Shown in pieces: positions 16,649 to 24,270 of a stretch of DNA of 24,270 nucleotides. The notes under the pieces were generated by a model, which saw nothing but the letters and a program-made list of their open reading frames with translations, was not told the DNA's origin and did no database searches. Numbering within the stretch: position 1 is the first letter of the stretch; every line of letters begins with the position of its first letter. The DNA comes from Hyaloperonospora brassicae (Eukaryota > Oomycota > Peronosporomycetes > Peronosporales > Peronosporaceae): assembly GCA_947650285.1 (NCBI GenBank), contig CANTFL010000791.1:1-24270 (forward strand), in the 5' to 3' direction. The translations under genes were made by a program, and so were the position numbers.

Positions 16649-18956
16649 TCAGTCTGTTTTCCCTTTCCATTTGCTCGCAACGTGGCCCTGAGCTCGTGCA
16701 CTTGCGCCAACTGAAACGTAGCAAAGCAGCGCTGCGCCGATGCTAGCAAACAGTAGAGTAACAGAGCTTACAAGCCAATCTGACGGCAGGTAGCCGACAG
16801 GTATGGATACTTCCGCTACTGGACGTGGAAGTTTCGTCGACAAATGCAGCCAGTAGTGGTTGGCGATTGCTGAGTCAGGTAGTCCAAGCAGTCCCCACGT
16901 CTATCGGTCACACAGGTAAGTCAATGTACAGCAATCCCACTCACCATAAGAAACGAGTTTGCTCACATGGAGGTAGTTGTGCGTGGCATCGGTTTTCGAC
17001 GGTTTCAGCTCTCTCTTGACGGAACGATCGCCTTCTGGACAGAACATATATACATCAGGAGCAATGACGAACGCGCGGCGGTACAGCTCGTTCTCGGATG
17101 GAGCTTGATACCGGAAGTGAAGCGGAAAGTCGATATGAACGTGGCCAGTTGATGGCCTGAGGCAAAATCATAAACCAGAAGTTCGTGAGCCACAGAAAGT
17201 GTTCATCAGTCAGAGCGAACCAAAGAACGATAGAGACGAACATAGTAAACGTTAGTCCAACAACGTGCTGCGATGAAATTGGCGACGGCCGCTCGATGTC
17301 GATATGCTTTGCAAAGGACAGAAGTTCGAGATCACCAAAGCGTGCCATTCTCTGCGACAAAAAATCAGTGCGCACACGCACGGACGTTAGAAAGCGCTTT
17401 AAACAATGATGACAAACTCGGACTCACCCGTATTTCGTCCAAGTCGACATAGGCGGTGCTTGAAATCGACACACGCACGAGTATGGTTTTGTTGACGGCG
17501 TTCGCACCGCAACTGCTGTTTTCAAGAAGCTTCACATCTATTACATGCTGGCGATGGAAACCTTTCCCTTTGATAGCGGTCTGCAGCGAGGCAGCCACCG
17601 CTGTTTTTGGCACTTGCATTTCCACCACGGATCGAACAACTCCTGACGTATCCCGCTCGCCCCTCGTGCAGATCCAATCACACGTAAGTCGATCAAGATC
17701 CGACGCACGATCGATTGATGTCACTACCAAGATACCGATTTCGGTCCCGCACGCTGGAAGTGCGGTCTTCCAGGGTTCATTCGCTTTGGATAATGGCGAT
17801 ATCCATACCTCAAAAACCTCTGCCTCAATGGTCGCTGGAGAACCTGAGCTACGACTAAGCTTTATCGCAGTCGATCGGGGTGAGTGTTCCTCTGCGTTGA
17901 TGGACTGCTTTACTTGGTGGATTTTGAGCAGTGCAACTTCAACCGACGTCAGTGAGTCAACCAGGCTACCGCTAGCCTCACGTATGGCTTTGCCAGGGTA
18001 TGCTGAGCCTTCGTTGTGCAGAGACAACGGAAAGGACGAAGTGTAGCAAAGAATCGGTGAGTCGGTTCCAGACCCGTTGAGTGTCTCTTGAAGCGGATTT
18101 CTTGTTTTCCAGGACCAGAAACTGCACAGCGACTTTGCCAAAAATCCTACAGCAAATGATAGGTCAGTCGCTTGTTGCAACATGTGTATACCATACTCTC
18201 TTAGCGACACCGACCGCACCTTTGGACAAACCAGGAAGAATTTCGACCGAGGGTAGAACGGCGCGTAAAACTCCACGGATGTTTTCCTCGACTCTTTCAG
18301 TATGCTCTGCAGTAATAGAGCTCCACGAATTTCCCGCCCTCAGCGTGGTTTGTAGGCGTATACCCACTGCACTCATCCCGTCCAATCGTATCGAATGTAC
18401 CCAAAAGCGATCAAACGTCGAACTCTGGACGTCAGTCGCTGGAATCCACATGATCTAGAGCAGCAAGAAAAGACTCGTCAACCTCGCTGCATTTCACGTG
18501 CGAGGTGAAAGCTTCTTACCTCGATCGACTCGAGAAGGGGGTCCAAAGGTATCTGATCACCGATACACACGTGAGTCGCCACCACATTGCAACGCCCGTT
18601 CATTCTATGGTCCAGAAAGAGTGTCGGAAACGCACCTCAGACTGGACGTCAACTTTTGCATCGTAAGTGAAGAGACCTCCTCCGTGCGAGGCTTTGACAA
18701 TGGACGAGCCATCTAGAGAAGCTCACAAACGCAATCATCAGTACGTGTCCCACTCACTGATCGCTTGAACAATGAGAGAGTGAAGAGGTGAGCGACGCCA
18801 ACTCATCATACACATACTCGGATGCAATGACAGTGACAGCGCTGCATCGATCTCCTGCGGCCATAGTGCGAGCGTATGATCGCTGCTGCTGCTGTCTCCC
18901 TCGAGGAAGAGGCTACTGACCGCGAGGCCACGGAGTGCTGTCGCCCAGCGTCGCAT
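16649..18956 (-). CDS. PIGX: PIG-X/PBN1-like subunit of GPI mannosyltransferase I, eight exons
   Basis: Inferred exons on the - strand: 18956-18758, 18712-18636, 18552-18520, 18454-18220, 18146-17428, 17351-17251, 17156-16945 and 16869-16649. All introns are GT...AG (45-94 nt), mostly with GTGAGT or GTAAGA donors. Every phase fits, giving 1797 nt and 598 residues. The PIG-X marks lie in the C-terminal half: GFHR (377-380), YVDLDEIR (414-421), DIERPS (439-444), PLHFRYQAP (466-474), PDVYMFCP (488-495), SIPVG (547-551), and one membrane helix at about 557-580. The tail ends KGKTD, a KXKXX ER-retrieval signal. In other eukaryotes PIG-X/Pbn1 stabilises PIG-M, which adds the first mannose to GPI anchors on the ER lumenal side. 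The N-terminal 330 residues have no counterpart in human PIG-X. The start is less certain than the rest; a TTG lies six bases upstream and no better ATG was found. Confidence 0.8.
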
Positions 18957-19833
18957 GGCCAATTGGACGCAAGTAAGCGAATTGATTGACTTTTACAGGT
19001 CCTTTGTGCTAACTCAACGACCGCATTCGGATATGTTGACAGCCAGTTGCTTCGGGCCATTAACGTGTATGTCGTAAAGCCGATATCGACCGACGCTGCG
19101 GTCACAAATCCAGAAATGACAATCCATAATAAAACCGCTGGAGCTTGTAAGTACCGGCTTGGTCGCTCGGTGTCATATCTAGTGTAAAGCAGCGCAGGTA
19201 TGGAGGTATTTCGTGGCGGGCGAAAAGCTCCGGTTAAAGGGCCTCACGTCCGGTAACGTGATGCCTCGTAAAAAAGTTGGTGGATTAAGCCTTGACATCG
19301 ATTGTTTCTAGTTTAGCTAGAGATGACATCCCGGACCACCGCCCTTGTCTTTGACGCGATTGAAATGAACAGTGGGCCATCATTAAAGTGCACATGACGC
19401 TGAGAAGAACAGATAACGAGCAGCTGGTTCTATGTGGCATACAAATGCGCTCGTCTTTTAGTACTCGTACGCGTTTCCTGGTGTGAACAATGACACACTT
19501 TGGTGCAGTCAGCGTACACGCAAGACAACGCAAGTTGCAACATCGAGATAGTGTATCACGAGCTGTTACTGGCACCGACGTGCTAAGCATGAGAGACTGA
19601 TCGATACCTGTTGTTTACTCTCATTTGAGGTATATTTGCGGTAAGCTTGTCACACCAGGGTCATCTGTCTACTGTAGATGTCGAAGTTAATGTAAGTCTA
19701 GACGAAAACTACGATGAAAAGTGACAAGTCGTTTCGTCCTCTTGTATCAAGGCTAGGAGGACTAGTTGTGTCCTTATTTGTCCTCGATTACGAGTCCGTA
19801 GCTGAGCAAGCCTTTGTTCTAGCTTACCAGATA
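18957..19833. other. Upstream flank of the PIG-X-like gene; no gene recognised
   Basis: The first part should hold the promoter and 5' UTR of the - strand gene. ORFs of 99-101 codons on the - strand (18806-19105, 19285-19590) show no domain; the first overlaps exon 1 in another frame. No repeat family was recognised before the LTR at 19834. Confidence 0.4.
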
Positions 19834-20256
19834 TGTAACGGGGTGAGCCTTTATATGTCATTGTCAAGAATTGTGCCAATGTAAATATCAGATTAATTCA
19901 TAATCTTTTGCAAATATTATTCGTGCGAGTTGAGCATGTTAAATATTACCCTTAGGGGTAATATGCGACTTTGCGGCACAGAGTTGGTCCATATAGGCCA
20001 TGACATCAACCGAATAAACCACCAACCGCTGCTGCTGCTAGATGCGCGCAATGAGTAATGCGTGATATTCCACATTAAAGATTTGTAGCTCAACATAGTG
20101 TAAGTAAGATAAAGCAGGTTTGATATTGAAGGCCTTTTTAATCAAATATACAGATCAACTTGTCTTCCCTTCTGAGCAACTCTTGCTCCGCATCTTGACT
20201 TTCTCTGCACACACTGTGTACGTGACGCTTTCAAAGCGCACACCTTCTACTGTTAC
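19834..20256 (+). repeat. Solo Gypsy LTR (about 423 bp)
   Basis: It starts TGTAACGGGGTGAG and ends CTGTTAC, matching the ends of the other LTRs apart from a missing final A. It carries GCGCGCAATGAGT (20044-20056), identical to the LTR at 3833, and a stem-loop near 19942-19965 (ATATTACCC with GGGTAATAT). GATA stands on both sides (19830-19833 and 20257-20260), a possible 4-bp target duplication. No element body adjoins it, so it is probably a solo LTR left by recombination. Confidence 0.7.
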
Positions 20257-20260
20257 GATA

Positions 20261-21805
20261 CAAGGTCCTACCAGCAATATGGTAAGAAGTGTGGCTCGTC
20301 ACAAGGTAAACGAGAGATCATTTACTTGTGGTGGTTACCGCTACCAGCCAAAGCACGAGGAACACGGTTTGAGCAGCCAGTGAGGTGAATCATAATTTCC
20401 ATGAATATGCAAACGATCTACGAACACAATTGCGCGAACATGGCTTGATATGATGAGCACGCTCTCTAGATAAATTGTATATGCTGATTGACCTGGATGG
20501 TGCTATTCATTCATGGTGCAGCAATAAGTTGTGGCAACTCGATACGACGTATACTTATGTCATAAGCACACATGGAATCGGGTGGCCGTTTCAAGATATT
20601 GACGTGTGTAATATCACGTAAAGATGAACCGAGTAGATAGTTTTTAACAAAAGTCCGTAATGCAATTTTGGTAGGTGACATTAAGTAAACACACCATGAC
20701 ACTACACACGAGTTGGCATCGGCAATGACACTAACCTACTTTCCACCAATTAAGAACGGATACTCAAGGCGTGGGTAACATAGTTACTGTACATGTTGTA
20801 TTCTATAGCCTTAAACAGAAGCTTGAGATGTGATATTTGCTGACGAGATAAGGTATATGAAAGACATAGTTCCCCACTAAATTCCGGTTGGACTCATCAT
20901 TGAACGGCTTATACACGTAGCGCGTGATGTGTCAAATCTGGTAACTTACAATGATATTATGATGCCACTTGCGCTCCGTGCAGTGCAGGCACGACGTGCC
21001 TAATTTCAAGCCGAGTTTTTGATCGGTAAGACGTTTGATGTGCGAAAATTTTCTTCAATATTTTAGATAAAACAAATGCTTCGAAGCACTTCCTGATGGG
21101 GAATACATGAATGCATCAAAGTGACCAGCATTGGGAAAAAGAGGAGGTGATGGATAATTCTCAATGAAGAGTACAGGAAAGGAAGCCTCTATATTTCTGA
21201 ATGGACCATTTGCAAAATGACGGTTGTAAGTCTTTTACGGAACATCGTACAGGCTAACGTACACCGACAATAATGTAGTATGGTGGCGCAAAACCTTAGG
21301 TAATGTACTAGTAAGGGAGGATAATGGTCTAGGCGACATGCTAGTCTGAGGTTAAAAGAGAACTGTGTCGTATACGATCAGGCATCACATGTTTCGGGGT
21401 ACTCTCCGCTTGTACTGACTCAGTTCAAGCTACCTACCTACCTGACACATTTGCGCGCGTCCATAACTAAACGCTTTGTTTGTTGACATAATGGCTGACA
21501 ATAAGCAATTGCAAAAAACACCACATCCGACATTCTAACCTTACATAGTCGAATGTTCTCAGTAATGATCAAATTCGCATTGGCATGCAAACACGTATAT
21601 TAAGTATAACAAGCAGACCCCGTGGTATCACCTCCCCGAACAATCGTCACATTGGTGATAAAGATTCGTTAAGTGATACCCATTAGGTCAATTTTAGGGA
21701 AGAAAGCACTCAGTGGCTATATCCACTCATTACAACTCGATCCATCGCATAAACAGTCCACGTGTTCTACAGCGATAGCTGCAGAGGCGCGACTGCAAGA
21801 CTTGG
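20261..21805. other. No gene recognised
   Basis: About 1.5 kb of AT-rich sequence with only short ORFs on either strand (the longest wholly inside is 63 codons). No domain, tRNA or repeat family was recognised. A short inverted repeat GGTATCAC/GTGATACC lies at 21624-21631 and 21673-21680. The 139-codon ORF at 21673-22092 overlaps the Copia LTR and is not called. Confidence 0.4.
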
Positions 21806-22176
21806 TGTTAGAATATCACTTCTCACAGGTCATCGAGGTTGGATGGTCAACTCCAAGACTTGTTACAGGTAAGGTCCGACCAAACCTAATTGGCTATTAT
21901 TCTGATGATTTGATAGGGGGACGCGGAGATACAGACGTCACGTGGGACGATCGGGATGTCAAGACAGTGGGGCGGGGAGAGACGGAAGACATGTGGGACC
22001 ATGACACGGTGACACACGGACTGGACGTGCGTCATCTGCAACTTGACCTTTTCAAGTTGCGCTGTAGATCAAAGACACGCAGGGTAGTGTAAGCGAACGA
22101 AGTAAAAAGTCAATACATTTCACTTTTACTTTCTGCTACTTTTGCACAAGTGCAATAAAAACACTCTATTCTAGCA
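21806..22176 (+). repeat. Copia-type 5' LTR (371 bp)
   Basis: It begins TGTTAGAATATC and ends TTCTAGCA, giving TGTTAG/CTAGCA terminal inverted repeats with one mismatch. A polyadenylation signal AATAAA lies at 22154-22159, near the 3' end as expected. The right edge is fixed by the primer-binding site that follows directly. A gag-like pseudogene in the same orientation lies about 500 bases downstream. Confidence 0.65.
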
Positions 22177-22189
22177 GGCCATGAGCCCA
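22177..22189 (+). other. Half-tRNA (initiator Met) primer-binding site
   Basis: GGCCATGAGCCCA adjoins the LTR. The expected GGTTATGAGCCCA would pair with the anticodon arm of initiator tRNA-Met (TGGGCTCATAACC); this copy differs at two bases. Priming from an internal tRNA half is known for Copia elements. Assignment to tRNA-iMet is from general knowledge of its anticodon arm. Confidence 0.55.
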
Positions 22190-22689
22190 ACCGAGTGCGC
22201 CGGCGGCGCAGCTCAAGAAGCTAAACTTGCTGTTGTGGTCGACACTCAGGGCACGGTTGGATCCCACCAATTGAAATAAATTTGGCCGTGCTAGCGGCGG
22301 CACAATATATACGTCATACTTGGCGACTTGTCGGAGCGGATAGGCAGGATGTAAAATTCTCATACTAGACAATTTGGATGCCTAAGCGAGGACTCTACGG
22401 AGTCGAGCACTTTTGGTTCGGTTCTCGGATCAAATACCGGTGTGACACTTCAGGCGTTGGAGCGTACCTCGCCACGTAACCGCTCTTCGAATGTCTCTTT
22501 GTCAACATTTTCGCTGCACGACAACCAGATAACGCTGGGTTCACATGTTCGACACACCGCCTCAACCCGGTGTCGACTATGAAAGGGTCCATGGACATAA
22601 CCCTGCGTTCCACAGACTAAACGCGCCCGCGGGGACATTTCCGGAAATTCACATGCCAGATACGATGTTGCATCGACCCACAACATATT

Positions 22690-23345
22690 TCCATGTGTGT
22701 ACTGGATGGACGTCAAAGGAAGTTTCCGTTGCAACCCTTTGACGGGGTGGAACTGTACCATAGACTTGGCATCGGTTTTATCGAATGGGGTACGGACTTT
22801 GTTCGACAACAAATCCGAGCGCGTCTGCGACTTCATATGGCCAGAAGACATCAAGGTTGACGTCATTGGGCAACATCTTGCTGGGACGGCGCAGAAGGAC
22901 TACCGCCGGCAGGTGGATCTTGATGGTTTGAGAGTCCAACCTTGGAGAATTCCATGCAACGGGTGTTTCAAACTTCACCACCAACATCTTACTTTCTTAT
23001 AGCACGAAATTGTTTACTGTGGTCAAGTCTCTTCAGCTCAGTTAAACTTATCATTCCGCGTATTTGACAGACCATCCATGCGAACGACAATGTTATCCCG
23101 GCTGTTTCTGAAGCGAGAGAATTACCTGGGCCAAGCTGAAGAACTCGCTCAATCCGCACAGTCAACACAGCTTGAAAATCGCGTTAAAAATGTCGGCCGA
23201 GACGTGGTCAGCGTAGCCGAATTGCTAATAATCTACGGAGCATCGGACACGTCAAGAAACATCGCGATGTTCAAGGTCCTAAGCGGTGTTACCTGTGCGG
23301 TAACACTGGGAACCTTAAGACGGAATTTCCGAGGAGATCCAAGAT
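22690..23345 (+). pseudogene. Copia-type gag remnant with mutated zinc knuckle
   Basis: Fragments in three frames follow a gag polyprotein, the nucleocapsid precursor of retrotransposon particles. Bases 22697-22935 give WPEDIKVDVIGQHLAGTAQK and RRQVD. After a frame change, 22930-23000 give SPTLENSMQRVFQT. From 23080 come LSRLFLKRENYLGQAEELAQ, then NVGRDVV. After another change, 23250-23330 give KKHRDVQGPKRCYLCGNTG. The zinc knuckle Cys-x2-Cys-x4-His-x4-Cys starts with Cys at 23287 and 23296, but His is Asn (23311) and the last Cys is Phe (23326). I recall similar gag proteins in oomycete Copia elements (not searched). The breaks and lost ligands make it non-functional. No pol was found downstream. 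Confidence 0.65.
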
Positions 23346-23587
23346 GAAACATAATGCAAATTTGTACGGTAAAGAGATGTCAATATTTTATCGCTATGCT
23401 GGTCTTGGGAGCACAAGGATTATCAGCGTCAGTGTAGTCCGAAAGTGGCTCTGATTGGATTGTATGAGGTAAGACGGGTGTCTCACGATCGTGTACCAAA
23501 ACGTGCCAGACCGCGAGATCGTTTGCAACAAGGATGGCAAATGTGGTTCACTCTAAAATGATTACGTAATCTAAGGCAGATCTCAGC
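23346..23587. other. No gene recognised between gag remnant and minisatellite
   Basis: No domain or further Copia part was seen. The left arm of the inverted repeat that brackets the minisatellite lies at 23543-23551. A - strand ORF of 66 codons crosses the minisatellite and is a by-product of it. Confidence 0.4.
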
Positions 23588-23682
23588 TGAGATTGCGATC
23601 CTAAATAGAGATCGCGTACCTAACCAGAGATTGCGATCCCAATCATAGATCGTGTACCCAATCAGAGATCGCGACTCCGACA
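23588..23682. repeat. 19-bp tandem repeat, five units
   Basis: Five head-to-tail 19-bp units start at 23588, 23607, 23626, 23645 and 23664. The consensus is about AGAGATCGCGTACCCAATC. Units differ at several positions, with an alternation of ATTGCGATCC and ATCGCGTACC types in the first units. A 9-bp inverted repeat brackets the array (GTGGTTCAC at 23543-23551, GTGAACCAC at 23723-23731). Confidence 0.8.
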
Positions 23683-23740
23683 TGAGACCGGGAGCCGAAA
23701 GTCAGCAGCGTACAATTCGAATGTGAACCACGCTAATTCA

Positions 23741-23850
23741 GGAGAGGGCGTGTTAGGTGTACGCCACATAGGTACAAGTTATTGATCTTCTGGACAGGGA
23801 GAAGTCTGGCCCCGGATGTTCGTGATACAGATAGGCCAGGCTATGTGTAA
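23741..23850 (+). repeat. Possible polypurine tract and start of another Copia LTR
   Basis: GGAGAGGG at 23741-23748 is followed by CG and then TGTTAGGTGT at 23751, the arrangement of a polypurine tract before a Copia LTR. The following bases do not match the LTR at 21806 beyond TGTTAG, so it would belong to another family. No right end was identified. Confidence 0.3.
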
Positions 23851-24270
23851 TTTTTCTGGGTTTGATTGGTTAGCACTAAACAAAGCTCATTTGCTTCTAC
23901 TAGAACGTGTCGAATTTTTCTTCGAATTGGATAACTGGCCATTCGACGTCAAGAGAGAAGTTACATACTGTAGTTAGGTGAAATCCCTGGATTGCTTTGC
24001 CAGGGATAGAGGACTCTTATAATGCAACTCCAACTGCGATCAGACGCAGCAAACAATTAAAGGCAAAGGATGCAAGATCGCGAGACTGATCAAGTGGTCA
24101 GAAGGCTCGCGAACCAAGTATATCGTAAAGGTCAAGTGCTCAGTTATTGGCAAAATTCAAAGTGAATATATTAGTTGGTCCTTGGTTCGCAAACTGCTTG
24201 CTACCTCTAAGTCCCTCATTTTATAATACTGCACTCACTATACCCCAATTTTGATTTACCTCAGCCAATA
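23851..24270. other. No gene recognised; one 10-bp inverted repeat
   Basis: GCGAACCAAG (24109-24118) and CTTGGTTCGC (24181-24190) are perfect inverted repeats 62 bases apart. This may be the inside of the LTR suspected at 23751. No ORF of note. Confidence 0.4.

Noticed and set aside
17456..18046. 196-codon ORF on the + strand
   Set aside because: It is the antisense of exon 5 of the PIG-X-like gene, whose exon phases and family motifs support the - strand.
21673..22092. 139-codon ORF on the + strand
   Set aside because: It crosses the edge of a Copia LTR, has no domain and is Asp/Gly/Thr-rich; probably chance.
22450..22866. 138-codon ORF on the - strand
   Set aside because: Antisense to the Copia gag remnant, whose motifs are on the + strand.
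23588..23682. CRISPR-like array
   Set aside because: Units are directly adjacent with no spacers and the setting is eukaryotic. It is a plain tandem repeat.

Overview
This looks like nuclear DNA of an oomycete, most likely a Phytophthora or downy-mildew relative (inference). The reasons are a chromodomain Ty3/Gypsy element of the type common in these genomes, Copia and LINE remnants, a host gene with many very short introns (45-94 nt), and a compact GC-rich gene island set in AT-richer repeat-filled flanks. No prokaryotic feature was seen.

Layout. Positions 1-4223 hold the 3' part of a Ty3/Gypsy retrotransposon on the + strand: end of reverse transcriptase, RNase H, integrase, linker, chromodomain, polypurine tract and a 391-bp 3' LTR. 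Its pol is broken by frameshifts. A 383-codon ORF lies on the opposite strand between the chromodomain and the LTR and is uninterrupted. Positions 4483-7592 are a decayed non-LTR (LINE) element on the + strand. Positions 7640-13910 look like an older, deleted copy of the same Gypsy class on the - strand: an LTR at 13446-13910, a pol fragment at 10106-11100 and a possible LTR fragment at 7640-7815, with small tRNA-like (SINE-like) and unrecognised pieces inside.

Positions 14179-18956 are the host gene island. It holds a mitochondrial DUF1279/FAM210-type protein (- strand), an unrecognised 331-residue protein (+ strand, divergent from the first), and an eight-exon gene (- strand) that I recognise as PIG-X/PBN1, the stabilising subunit of GPI mannosyltransferase I. 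The last two genes converge.

Positions 18957-24270 are again repeat-derived: a solo Gypsy LTR (19834-20256), a Copia 5' LTR with a half-tRNA primer site (21806-22189), a Copia-type gag pseudogene with a mutated zinc knuckle, a 19-bp minisatellite, and a possible start of another Copia LTR (23751).

The most unusual signal is that the Gypsy element at 1-4223 is tiled with short perfect stem-loops (8-12 bp arms, 2-12 nt loops), often one every 30-40 bases. They run through sense-coding, antisense-coding and LTR sequence alike, far more than chance would give.
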